Shown: one piece after another, positions 27,840 through 36,286 of the stretch
Layout: every line of letters starts with the position of its first letter
How positions within the stretch are numbered: position 1 is the first letter of the stretch
Assembly: GCF_001499655.1 (NCBI RefSeq)
Contig: NZ_LN879502.1
Span: 558,001 to 622,000, forward strand
Reading direction: 5' to 3'
Source of the DNA: Candidatus Protochlamydia naegleriophila
GTDB taxonomy: Bacteria > Chlamydiota > Chlamydiia > Chlamydiales > Parachlamydiaceae
DNA length: 64,000 nt
Translations under genes and position numbers: made by a program
Notes under the pieces: generated by a model
What the model was told of the DNA's origin: nothing
What the model saw: the letters and a program-made list of their open reading frames with translations, nothing else
Databases searched by the model: none

Positions 27840-28518
27840 GATTCCCTTTGCGGTTGTGTTTTTGGCAGGTGGAATGGGAACCCGTATGGGAGGCTCTGTT
27901 CCCAAGCAATATTTAACGATTCACAATAAGCCCCTAGCTTTGCATAGTTTTGAAATATTTGCCTCGATGCCAGAAGTTCATCAAATTGTCGTGGTTTGCG
28001 AGTCTGCTTATGAAGATCTTTTCAAGCTTTATGAGGGGAGTAAGCCCCTTCTGTTTGCAAGGCCTGGCTTGCGCCGCCAAGATTCTTTGTGGAATGGCAT
28101 TCAGTTCTTGGAAGGAGATCCGCTTGTTTGCGTCCACGATTCTGCACGTCCCTTTATCGGAGCTTCATTGATCAGACGGGCGGTGGAGTCTGCAGAGGAA
28201 ATAGGAGCGGCGGCCATTGGCGTGCGTGTCAAGGCGACGATTAAAGTCTGTAATAGCGAGCAGATGATTGTGAATACGCCTGATCGCTCTCAATTATGGG
28301 AAATGCAGACACCACAAGTGGTTCGTCTAAACCTGCTCAAAGAAGGTTTTGCCATTGCTCAGGAAACAAACATGACTGTGACAGATGATGTAGCGCTTGC
28401 AGAACTGGCTGGAAAGCCTGCAAAAGTTATAGAGGGTTCTTATATAAATATCAAAGTGACGACGCCGGAAGATTTGCTGGTTGCGCAAAAATTTTTAGAA
28501 AATCATGCACTGTTATAA
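27832..28518 (+). CDS. ispD: 2-C-methyl-D-erythritol 4-phosphate cytidylyltransferase
   Basis: MEP-pathway enzyme making CDP-methylerythritol from MEP and CTP, supplying the isoprenoids that UppS elongates. The nucleotide loop [16 protein letters not shown] is at about residues 12-27, [10 protein letters not shown] near 101 and TDDVALAE near 184. 228 residues is typical. It overlaps yaeI by 8 nt and truA by 14 nt, so the three are translationally coupled. Same order as CT461-CT463. Confidence 0.96.
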   Translation: MAKIPFAVVFLAGGMGTRMGGSVPKQYLTIHNKPLALHSFEIFASMPEVHQIVVVCESAYEDLFKLYEGSKPLLFARPGLRRQDSLWNGIQFLEGDPLVCVHDSARPFIGASLIRRAVESAEEIGAAAIGVRVKATIKVCNSEQMIVNTPDRSQLWEMQTPQVVRLNLLKEGFAIAQETNMTVTDDVALAELAGKPAKVIEGSYINIKVTTPEDLLVAQKFLENHALL

Positions 28519-29275
28519 ATTGACAATTGCCTATGAGGGCACCCATTACAGCGGATGGCAGGTACAGCCCAATGCTTCTTCCGTGCAACAGCACATTCAA
28601 GAGGCATTAGCGGTCATTTTAAAAACAGACAAGATTGGCATCATAGGGTCTGGACGCACGGATGCAGGCGTCCATGCCAGGGCGCAAATCGCTCATTTTC
28701 AATCAGAAGAGCAGCTGAATCTTCACCGCATACTTGTTTCTCTAAATGGACTTTTGCCGCACGATATTCGAATCATGCAGGTGGAGCTAGCCTCTTCCAA
28801 CTTTCACTCTCAGTACAGTGCAATCGGAAAAGAGTATCACTACCATCTTTATCTAAACCGCGTGATGAATCCTTTTCAACGCCTTTATAGCTGGCATTTG
28901 TTGCGCAAAATCAATGTTGATTTATTAAAACAAGCCTCACGCTTATTTATTGGAACGCATGATTTTACTTCCTTTGCCAATGAAGCGCATGCTGGAACGG
29001 CGGCTCATGATCCTGTTAGAACACTCTATCGCCTCGACACGATAGAAGTGGAGGGCGGGCTTCGGCTCGAGTTTGAAGGGGATGGCTTTCTGTATAAGAT
29101 GGTGCGCAACATTGTTGGGACTTTAGTAGATGTGGCCTCAAACAAGAAGACTTTAGAAGAGATCGATCGGATTTTTGCAGCCAAGGACCGCCGCTTAGCC
29201 GGAATGGCAGCACCGCCGCAAGGGCTCTTTTTGGTAAGAGTCGATTATCCAGATGATCATCTCATCTATGGATGA
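28505..29275 (+). CDS. truA: tRNA pseudouridine38-40 synthase TruA
   Basis: Forms pseudouridine at positions 38-40 of many tRNA anticodon arms. The N-terminal [15 protein letters not shown] is the family opening, and the catalytic aspartate lies in GRTDAGVHA near residue 56. The C-terminal [17 protein letters not shown] block is present. 256 residues is normal. Starts inside the end of ispD (14-nt overlap) and ends 10 nt into the convergent HAD gene. Confidence 0.97.
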   Translation: MHCYKLTIAYEGTHYSGWQVQPNASSVQQHIQEALAVILKTDKIGIIGSGRTDAGVHARAQIAHFQSEEQLNLHRILVSLNGLLPHDIRIMQVELASSNFHSQYSAIGKEYHYHLYLNRVMNPFQRLYSWHLLRKINVDLLKQASRLFIGTHDFTSFANEAHAGTAAHDPVRTLYRLDTIEVEGGLRLEFEGDGFLYKMVRNIVGTLVDVASNKKTLEEIDRIFAAKDRRLAGMAAPPQGLFLVRVDYPDDHLIYG

Positions 29276-29949
29276 TCATCGTCATTTATGGCTGTAAAAC
29301 TTGGATAGTAGGCGAGCTCTTCCTTCAAGAGGTGTTTTAAGTAAGGGGAATTTTGCGGACAGATCAAAACGGGTTTTGCAGAAGTCTGCAAAAGGGCATT
29401 CAAGCCTCTTGGGCTATCTTCGAAGCCAATGATCCTGTCACCATTTTGTGCCAGGCGCTGGATGGCAGTTTGATAGCACTCAGGATCAGGCTTGGGATTG
29501 CTATAGTCTTCTCTTGTCAACCAGTGAGGGATGCTATCGAGAATGGGATTCTGATGCCGGATTGTTTGAATAAGCGTGATGGAAGAATGCGTCACGACGC
29601 AGCGCTTAATATTGGCTTCTTTTAAAGCCAATAGAAGATTTGCTGCGCCAGGCATTAACTCGGCCGCGCCTGCTTTTAAAAGATTCAGGAATGCTTTTTT
29701 CTTTTCAGCATAAAGAACGCTCCAGTCAGGTTCTTGAGCATAAAGAGCTGGGAATTCGGCATAAATGCGATCCCTTAATCCCGTTGCGTGGTGGTGGGCA
29801 GCATCAGAGTAGCGCTCAAAATTCCAATTTAAAGGAAAGCCGCGCGCGGCGCACATGTGTTGATAGGCCTGGAAATGGAGCGATTCGGTATTGACTAGGA
29901 GGCCATCAAAGTCGAATAAAAAGAGCTGATATTGGTGAATCCATTGCAT
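29266..29949 (-). CDS. HAD-superfamily sugar-phosphate phosphatase (phosphoglycolate/beta-phosphoglucomutase-like)
   Basis: 227-residue HAD hydrolase, subfamily with an alpha-helical cap. The nucleophile motif is FDFDGLLVNTE near residue 12, motif II threonine/serine is in CVVTHSS near 120, the motif III lysine is in NPKPDPE, and motif IV is GFEDSPRG. In C. trachomatis the gene after truA is annotated phosphoglycolate phosphatase (CT464), the same position. Substrate uncertain: small sugar phosphates. Overlaps the truA 3' end by 10 nt. Confidence 0.9.
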   Translation of the reverse strand: MQWIHQYQLFLFDFDGLLVNTESLHFQAYQHMCAARGFPLNWNFERYSDAAHHHATGLRDRIYAEFPALYAQEPDWSVLYAEKKKAFLNLLKAGAAELMPGAANLLLALKEANIKRCVVTHSSITLIQTIRHQNPILDSIPHWLTREDYSNPKPDPECYQTAIQRLAQNGDRIIGFEDSPRGLNALLQTSAKPVLICPQNSPYLKHLLKEELAYYPSFTAINDDDHP

Positions 29950-30134
29950 GGGAAATCCTTTGCACTATGGGTATTAGCAAGCTGTACATAAGTTGGGGAG
30001 TATAGCAGGTGAATGAATAGACTGCCTCTTAAAATCCAGCTTGCAGGCTCTTAAGCTATTCGTTCAGGTGCCGATCAAATGTATCGCCCTCAAAATGCCT
30101 GCCGCGCTAAGATAGAATTTTAATAGGTTCATTT

Positions 30135-30968
30135 ATGTCATTGCAAACAGTAATTAAGGCTTGCCTTTGTTTAGTTCTATTGAGTAGTTGCTCTTCCTCT
30201 TCTAAACCTGTTTCAACGACCTCTTCTCTGTCAGGCGAGTATATTTACCGCCATCATGGAGATTCCTTGGTGCAGGTCGATCCTATGGTTCCTCAGAAGC
30301 GCGTCGCCTATCCTTGGGAGGAAAAACAGGTAGGAGCTTATCCCAAAATTACGAAAGATTTTTTCCGTTGTAAGGGGAGTAGCCTGCATCCCGTTCATCT
30401 TGTCCAAAAAGAAAAAGAGCTTGTCCGCTACTACGACTGCGGCGGCCCGCAAAAGCATAGCTTGCCTCTGAGAGATCAAAAAGAATTTATTTATCCGATT
30501 TTGATCGATCTGCTCAACTATATTCAAATGAAAACCAATAAGCGGGTTGTAATCACGTGCGGTCATTGCTGTCCAGATCACAATCTATATGTCGACCCCT
30601 CTCCTTCTTATCAATCGAACAAGCATTTAATTGGAGCAGAAGTCGACTTTTATGTGCAGGGGTTGGAGCATAAGCCTGAAATGGTCATCGATTTAATTTT
30701 GGCCTATTATCGAGAGACTCCCAAATACAAAGGATTGAAAGATTTTGAAGAATTCAAGAGGTATGAAAAAGAGGACAGTAAAGTTGTAACGCCTCCTTGG
30801 TACAACAAGGAAGTCTTTGTAAAGTTGTTTAAGAAGAGCGAGGGGCGCGATTTAGACAACCGCCATTCCTATCCTTACCTGTCGATTCAAGTACGCTTTG
30901 ACTGGGATACGAACGAGAAAGTCAACTATTCTTGGGATAAGGCATTCCGCAATTTCCATCGTTGGTGA
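30135..30968 (+). CDS. Lipoprotein with an M15-like (DD-carboxypeptidase-like) zinc site, CT465 position
   Basis: 277-residue predicted lipoprotein: signal sequence with lipobox LSSC, lipidated Cys at about residue 19, then a Ser/Thr-rich linker. The middle has VVITCGHCCPDHN and SNKHLIGAEVDF; the latter keeps the H-xx-G-xxx-D spacing of peptidase M15 zinc ligands, and a later HSYPYLSIQV could supply the third histidine. This suggests a peptidoglycan-peptidase-type fold, active or not. It stands where C. trachomatis has hypothetical CT465, completing the CT460-CT465 order. Confidence is high that it is a gene, moderate for the M15 relationship. Confidence 0.75.
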   Translation: MSLQTVIKACLCLVLLSSCSSSSKPVSTTSSLSGEYIYRHHGDSLVQVDPMVPQKRVAYPWEEKQVGAYPKITKDFFRCKGSSLHPVHLVQKEKELVRYYDCGGPQKHSLPLRDQKEFIYPILIDLLNYIQMKTNKRVVITCGHCCPDHNLYVDPSPSYQSNKHLIGAEVDFYVQGLEHKPEMVIDLILAYYRETPKYKGLKDFEEFKRYEKEDSKVVTPPWYNKEVFVKLFKKSEGRDLDNRHSYPYLSIQVRFDWDTNEKVNYSWDKAFRNFHRW

Positions 30969-31030
30969 GAATAGTAAATTTTAAGCTTTGACAAAATTGC
31001 TCAAATGATTATACTTCTGGCATAATCTAA

Positions 31031-31113
31031 GCCGATGTGGCGAAATGGTAGACGCGGTAGACTCAAAATCTACTTCTAGCAATAGAGTGCTGGTTCGAGT
31101 CCGGTCATCGGCA
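31031..31113 (+). tRNA. tRNA-Leu (anticodon CAA)
   Basis: Acceptor GCCGATG pairs with CATCGGC. The D arm is TGGCGAAATGGTAGACGC, stem GTAGA/TCTAC encloses CTCAAAA with anticodon CAA, and a long variable arm and T loop TTCGAGT follow. It decodes UUG. Discriminator A; no encoded CCA. Confidence 0.95.
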
Positions 31114-31117
31114 GCTT

Positions 31118-31154
31118 AACCGAATAGTTCGAAAGAGCTATTCGGTTTTTTTTT
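31118..31154 (+). terminator. Intrinsic terminator of tRNA-Leu(CAA)
   Basis: Ten-base arms AACCGAATAG and CTATTCGGTT (31118-31147) with a 10-nt loop run into nine T residues (31146-31154). Placed 4 nt after the tRNA. Confidence 0.93.
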
Positions 31155-31174
31155 AACCTATTCAAGCTGTAAAT

Positions 31175-31510
31175 ATGGCTACTTTTAATATCCATTGTGA
31201 TGATCCCTGGTTTTCTTATATCCGCCAAGGTGTCAAGCCTGTTGAAGGACGAAAAAAAACCCACTCCTATAAGCGTATTCAAGTAGGCGATAACATTAAC
31301 TTTTCTAACGGAACCGACAGCTTCATGGCAAAGGTCACCGAGATTAGAGAGTATGATACAATCGAGCAATACCTCGAAGATGTCACCTTAGAAAAAGCCT
31401 TGCCAGGTATTGCCACACTTGAAGAAGCGCTGGGAATTTACTACCAGTGGAGTCCAAAAGAAAAAATCAGTCAGTATGGCTTCTTAGGTATTTTCATTCA
31501 TCCCGTTTAA
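31175..31510 (+). CDS. ASCH-domain protein
   Basis: 111-residue cytoplasmic protein made of a single ASCH domain, a PUA-related RNA-binding fold. The ligand-cleft signature KPVEGRK is near residue 21, then VGDNINF, AKVTEIREY, and the closing YGFLGIFI. The domain is linked to RNA modification or coactivator function; this short stand-alone form has an unknown target. It starts 21 nt after the tRNA terminator, so it needs its own promoter. It converges with a short minus-strand gene, overlapping by 4 nt. Confidence 0.88.
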   Translation: MATFNIHCDDPWFSYIRQGVKPVEGRKKTHSYKRIQVGDNINFSNGTDSFMAKVTEIREYDTIEQYLEDVTLEKALPGIATLEEALGIYYQWSPKEKISQYGFLGIFIHPV

Positions 31511-31734
31511 ACACTTATTTTCCCAAAAAAGCAAGCCAGCTGTTTTTTTTCAATCCCATCGCGAAATGAAGCATTAATACATTTTAGCCGTTCTTCAGGT
31601 GATTTTTTATTACGAGAGTTTTTAGTAAGGTTATATTTTAATTTTTCAGAAAATTCATAGCTTATCCTTTGCAAAGGCTCAGTTTTTTTGAATGCTTCTT
31701 CCTCATGTGAAACTTTCAAGAGTTTTTCCCCCAT
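31507..31734 (-). CDS. Small charged protein of unknown function
   Basis: 75-codon frame rich in Lys and Glu with a helix-prone, protein-like middle (YEFSEKLKYNLTKN and SPEERLKCINASFRDGI). No strong ribosome-binding site precedes the first ATG and no family is recognised, so it may be a fragment of a larger decayed gene. The 250 bases to its right (31735-31987) hold no gene I can see. Confidence 0.35.
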   Translation of the reverse strand: MGEKLLKVSHEEEAFKKTEPLQRISYEFSEKLKYNLTKNSRNKKSPEERLKCINASFRDGIEKKQLACFFGKISV

Positions 31735-31987
31735 CAGATTTGGCTAGATTAGCCACAAGTTCTAAGATTTCTCTTTATGATACCAATATGCAATAAAAAC
31801 GGTCAGTAACACAGATACTGTTTCTAATCATCAAAAGTATTTAATCTATTAAAATTAAAAAGGTTGTAAAATTTTACTTGGAATTCATTACTGTAGAAGT
31901 TTTGAACATTTTTACACAATCGATGTTCTATAATATAAAGGGGTAGGACAAAGACGGAGGAGTGATGTTTAGTTGGGTGCGTGAAAC

Positions 31988-33229
31988 CTAGTACAGATAT
32001 CCCCAGGCAATCGAAAGGGAATTGTAATTTTTCTTTGAGGTGAATTTTCCTCCTCCAATTTGCTCTGGCATATATCCTGACTGACGATTCTCAAAACCAT
32101 GAGACAAGGTTAAGAAAAAATCATGGTGGTGATGATTATAATTCACTCCGAAAGTGACAAGGTTATAGGCTATTTGTCGACGATAGCTATGGGATATGAT
32201 GTAAGGGGATTTTCTGGCTAGCCTGAGCCTATGGGAAAAACCAATACCAAACGACAACGTGCTATTCATTTTATAGCCCAGTCCAAGATTGATAAAGGTC
32301 GCATCTTGCAATCCACTACCCGAAGACTTATGGGAGCCTCGCTTGTTGGTATTCAACTTTCCATTAGATAAAAGAGCGTTATTCGAATTCGGCAGACTCC
32401 CAAAACCAGTCCATAGGACCTCAAGACGTCCTGCAATTTTTTTGGTAAACCGATAAGTAAAACCGCCTCCTATCGTTTCAGGAATATAATTTTTGGCGTG
32501 ATGAGGCTCATATCCTCGATATTTCCTATATTGGCCAACATAGCTTTTTTTTATAAAAGCTAGTCCAAAAGTTAAGGACTTCGAGATATTCCATCTCCAT
32601 CCCAACGTAAGTCCAAGTCCTTGGGAATGATCCATTCCCTTATTTGTGACATGCCCAGGAGACACAGATTTTAGCGGATTATCCGCATTTTGAAAGCCCT
32701 GGCGCAAATGAGATAGATAAAAATAGTCCAATGAAAAGCCTACCGAGTGCTTTTCATTGAGCTTCAATGAAAAAATAGAAGAAATGGCCTGGGTTTTATC
32801 TTCTAAAAAAATGGGTGTCTTACCCGCAATCGGAATGGCCTTTTTTGTTCGTACCTTTATATAACCAGGGGTCGTATAGGTGGCAAGGCTAAACGAACAA
32901 TCATATCCTTTTATTTTTCCTACTTTATGAATGGCTACATCCCCTGTAGACAAATACTCAGCCTTGTAAGTCTGATTGGTTTTTCCTGGATTAAAAAGAG
33001 GATTGTTATTTTTGTTATCGAGTGATGATTGTTGATGAACCAAAAACACCCCAACGTCAAAACGATCTTTGATCCATACGGCATTTGCAGGATTGACAAC
33101 TCCTGCAAAAGCATTATGACCTCCGGAAATGGAGTTAGGGCGTCCACCTGCAACCATCGCATAGGCGGCATTGCCGGCTAAATTTAAAAGAACAATAAGT
33201 TTTAGTGCCAAATGGAGGGAACGGTTCAT
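31988..33229 (-). CDS. Outer-membrane beta-barrel protein, FadL/OmpP1-like
   Basis: About 413 residues after choosing the ATG at 33229, which gives a clean signal peptide (positively charged start, hydrophobic core, cleavage after NAAYA). A longer start at 33268 adds 13 residues. The mature protein opens with GGRPNSISGGHNAFAGVVNPA, much like FadL-type proteins, and then alternates amphipathic strands to the end (TLGWRWNIS, GGGFTYRF, NLGLGYKMN, ending IAWGYLY with a terminal aromatic as in Omp barrels). Likely transports hydrophobic compounds across the outer membrane or acts as a surface antigen; substrate unknown. Confidence 0.72.
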   Translation of the reverse strand: MNRSLHLALKLIVLLNLAGNAAYAMVAGGRPNSISGGHNAFAGVVNPANAVWIKDRFDVGVFLVHQQSSLDNKNNNPLFNPGKTNQTYKAEYLSTGDVAIHKVGKIKGYDCSFSLATYTTPGYIKVRTKKAIPIAGKTPIFLEDKTQAISSIFSLKLNEKHSVGFSLDYFYLSHLRQGFQNADNPLKSVSPGHVTNKGMDHSQGLGLTLGWRWNISKSLTFGLAFIKKSYVGQYRKYRGYEPHHAKNYIPETIGGGFTYRFTKKIAGRLEVLWTGFGSLPNSNNALLSNGKLNTNKRGSHKSSGSGLQDATFINLGLGYKMNSTLSFGIGFSHRLRLARKSPYIISHSYRRQIAYNLVTFGVNYNHHHHDFFLTLSHGFENRQSGYMPEQIGGGKFTSKKNYNSLSIAWGYLY

Positions 33230-33574
33230 GAATCGCCTGGATTTCAAAATGTTTGGTAACCAAATCAATATATGATTTTTTTTGATTCTTGCAATCGATT
33301 CCTTTTTTTGAAGTAGACTAGATTAAAAAATATAGTGCAGGAAGGGGGATGGGCTTCACCTTTGAAAATTTTTTGAAAAGATTTGTTAAATATTTATTTT
33401 AAGTGCTATCTGAGAGAATCAAAATGGCAGAGATCCAGATCCGAAGTTATCATCGATAACTATCTTCTTATGGGGCCCATGCGTAGTGGGCGCCGGATAA
33501 TGGGATTAGCGTCTAATAAAATGAAATATTGGGTTGATGTTTTCGCAACTAGAACTTGGAAAGGAGGAGTCCTT

Positions 33575-34877
33575 GTGAAGTATTCTATAGGGGTGAAGCT
33601 TTGTAATTTTTTTAAAAAAACTGTTTTCTTAGCCTTGCTGTCTTAGGCAATTTCTCCATCAGCCCTGTTTTTTCCAACAGCTCAGACCCGATTGCCATCC
33701 TTGGAGGACAAGCAAGCGCTCCTTATGCGGCTTTGCTTAAGGCTGATGGAACGGTCATGGAATTACCCGGGCTGCCTTCAAGGGGGCTCACCTATAGAGT
33801 TGCGATTAATGCCAAGAGGAAAGGGATCATTGGGGGAACGAATGGGGTAGATGCCTATGCAGCCTTAGTCTTGCCTAATGGAAAATTAAACGTGATTGAA
33901 GGTTTGATCGCACCAGGTGAGATCTATACTGTTGCGATTAATCAAGGGGGAAGAGGAATTATTGGAGGAGGGCATTTAGATTCTAACATTCCCTATGCAG
34001 CCCTTGTTTCTCCTAAAGGAAAAGCTAAACCTCTTGATTTGCCAGCAACGGGACTGATTTATAGCGTTGCGATTGATGATCATACTAATGAAGGACTCAT
34101 TGGCGGAAAAGGTCCTTTAAATTCAGCCTATGCCGCCCTGTTTTCGCGAAAGGGGAGTCTAAAGCCCTTGACAGGACTGCCCGAATCCGGGGCGTATTTT
34201 TTTGGGTTGCCATCAATCGCTCGAAAGTAGCGTTCATTGGAGGACAAGACAGCGATTCTGTATACGCTGCATTTGTTTCTCGGAATGGGGCTGTGGCCCC
34301 CATCGCTAATCTGCCTCAAGGGCTTAACTATAGCGTTGCAATCAATGCCTCTGGAGCAGCAATCATGGGGGGCGCCTCCCATTCTCTCCCTTATGCTGCT
34401 CTTGTATCACGCAGAGGTTGTGTCACAACTCTAAAGAATCTACCTTCTACGGAAGGAGTTATCTATAACGTTGCAATTAATGAATCGGGGACGGGGCTTA
34501 TTGTGGGATTCTCTGCATCAGGCCCCTATGGGACTTTGGTCTCCCCTGATGGTACTTTGACGCCATTGAAAGGGCTCCCAAGCGGTGAAGGCTTCCTGGA
34601 CGGTGCAGCGCTCCACTCTTCCGGATTTGGGCTCGTCGGAGGAGAATCCTATGGTGTTCCTTTCGCGGCATTAGTAGCGCCCAATGGGTCCTTAACATAT
34701 CTCAGCGGCCTCCCAGAAAATGGTGCTATCAATAGTATTGCCATTCCGATGCTTGATCAGCTGCTGCCTAAAATGATAAGCCTCTTTGATAACTGGGCAG
34801 AGTTTGCTTTACGAGAGACTGCCATTCCACATGCTGATCTTTACCAAGTGATGTGTACTGATGAGCTAGCGCAGTGA
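33575..34877 (+). pseudogene. Secreted 8-repeat (propeller-like) protein interrupted at two T7 runs
   Basis: Starts at GTG 33575 behind AAGGAGGAG. In the genomic frames it breaks at 33607-33620 (T7A7) and again at 34197-34203 (T7). Adding one base at each run gives one frame of about 434 codons: a signal peptide (core FLSLAVLGNF), then about eight units of 48-50 residues, each with the pattern Y-x-VAIN-x2-G-x-G-x-IGG followed by YAALV-x-P-x-G and L-x-GLP, and a unique C-terminal 45 residues. Such repeats suggest a beta-propeller or passenger domain of a surface protein. No autotransporter barrel follows. It could be a true pseudogene, a slippage-expressed gene, or carry homopolymer sequencing errors. 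Confidence 0.75.
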
Positions 34878-35723
34878 TCAATGGCTTGTGAAGGATGCAG
34901 CGGAATTAAAAGGCTTTGGAGTCAATAGATCCAGGATGAATGCGTCCAAAAGAGCATTGAATGTCTCTGGTTGGTCGACAAATAGGGCATGGCCGGCCGA
35001 TTTGATGACTGCTAGACGGGCATGAGGCAGCAAGGCTTGCATTTCCTGCATGTATTCGAGACGAGGCCCCTCAATTGTTGCAATGAGTGTGGGAATATTG
35101 AGCTTGGGCAACAAGGGGCGAAAATCTTGCAAAATGTAGTTGTTCATCAAAGCCATGACCGTATTGGTTGGCATTCTTAGAGCCGTCTCATAGAGTTTAT
35201 TTAAGTATGCCTCAGAATGAGGCTGATTGAAGATGAGCCTGATGAATTCTTTGGTCTTGGCAACGCGATCTACTTGAAACTCGGACCAATACTCGACCGT
35301 TGAGTTGTAAAAAGGCACAGTAGAATCGATTCCAGCGAGCCCATCGATAAGCACGAGCCCTAGCATATCCTTCGGTCTAAAGTGAGCGGCATAGTTGATC
35401 GCTTCAGGAACTCCAAGAGACCATCCAATTAAAACGAGATGCTTCAATTTTAAGTGGTCTGCAACGGCGGCAATATCTTTGGAGCGTGAAAAGGCATAAT
35501 GCCCCTCGGTTGAGGAGCCTGACTCTCCCTGGGATCTTGGATCCATAGCAACGACGCGATAGGTTTTAGAAAAATGGCTAAGTTGTTTTTCCCATATCCA
35601 AGCAGGCATCATGACTCCGGGTACAAACAGAAGGGATCCTGCCTTGGCTTCCTCGACGCCATTAGTAACATAGTGGATATTGACTCCTTGGCTCTCCACA
35701 TAGCCATCAATCCAAGCTGCCAT
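34878..35723 (-). CDS. Alpha/beta-hydrolase fold protein
   Basis: 281-residue hydrolase of the haloperoxidase/epoxide-hydrolase-like group. The oxyanion region is FVPGVMMPAWIW, the nucleophile elbow GWSLGV has Ser at about residue 104, DPRSQGESG precedes it, and the catalytic His is in SAGHALFVDQP near 247. No signal peptide. Substrate unknown (ester or lactone are plausible). It abuts the repeat gene stop directly, tail to tail. Confidence 0.88.
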   Translation of the reverse strand: MAAWIDGYVESQGVNIHYVTNGVEEAKAGSLLFVPGVMMPAWIWEKQLSHFSKTYRVVAMDPRSQGESGSSTEGHYAFSRSKDIAAVADHLKLKHLVLIGWSLGVPEAINYAAHFRPKDMLGLVLIDGLAGIDSTVPFYNSTVEYWSEFQVDRVAKTKEFIRLIFNQPHSEAYLNKLYETALRMPTNTVMALMNNYILQDFRPLLPKLNIPTLIATIEGPRLEYMQEMQALLPHARLAVIKSAGHALFVDQPETFNALLDAFILDLLTPKPFNSAASFTSH

Positions 35724-35813
35724 AATAACCTTTTCTTTAGGCTGTATCTAATTAACCAATTTTGCCTGTTATTAACTTCCTGTTATTACATATACAAATT
35801 TGGAATTAAAAGT

Positions 35814-35851
35814 AAAAAACGAATGATTATTGATTAAATCACTCGTTTTTT
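35814..35851. terminator. Hairpin flanked by A6/T6, bidirectional terminator
   Basis: AAAAAACGA (35814-35822) pairs with TCGTTTTTT (35843-35851), with extra pairs inside. It overlaps the stop codon of the decayed minus-strand HExxH gene and ends in T runs on both strands. Confidence 0.75.
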
Positions 35852-36286
35852 AGACAGCGGAATAGATTGGCTTTCCATGCGCTGCGAAAGATGCCCGCCT
35901 GTTTATCTTCAATGTGGTATATGGCGTGAATCAGTTCATGGACGAGGCCGGATGGCAATGGGATAGCCATCAAGCATGCAGTGGCTGTCTCTTTCTTTAC
36001 TTAAATAATCGCTGAGTAAATTAATAATCCTTTTGAATAGTCTTCTAACAGGTCTTAATCTAGAACGATCAAGAAGAGCTTGATCGACAGTTTCATTAAA
36101 GCGGGTAGCATAGGCATTGTCATCGGAGTCTTTTACAAGAACCTGAGACAGCTGCTCTCGTATTTTAATCGGCTTAGCCTCGATCTCTTTGTCTTTTGTA
36201 GGAGCTTTTTCTACTGTCAGAACTTCAATTTTTTGTGAATATTCATAGGTGGGGAGTTCCGAGGTGGGGAGTTCCGAGCTTATGCT
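35839..36286 (-). pseudogene. Decayed HExxH metallopeptidase domain following the glycosyltransferase-like gene
   Basis: Reading on in frame past the TGA of the 36287-38044 gene gives about 100 residues of linker and helix (SELPT repeated twice, EVLTVEKAPTKDKE, FKRIINLLSDYLSK). A one-base frame change near AAAGAAAGAGACAG then opens PLPSGLVHELIHAIYHIEDK, with the zinc-protease motif HELIH, ending at 35839. One in-frame stop plus one frameshift make it a broken gene, or the broken C-terminal domain of its neighbour. HELIH followed by an aromatic resembles effector peptidases of the NleD/M91 kind (inference only). Confidence 0.6.
36248..36277. repeat. 15-bp perfect tandem duplication
   Basis: GGTGGGGAGTTCCGA occurs twice back to back (36248-36262 and 36263-36277). 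On the minus strand it encodes the doubled SELPT in the linker of the decayed HExxH region. Confidence 0.9.
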
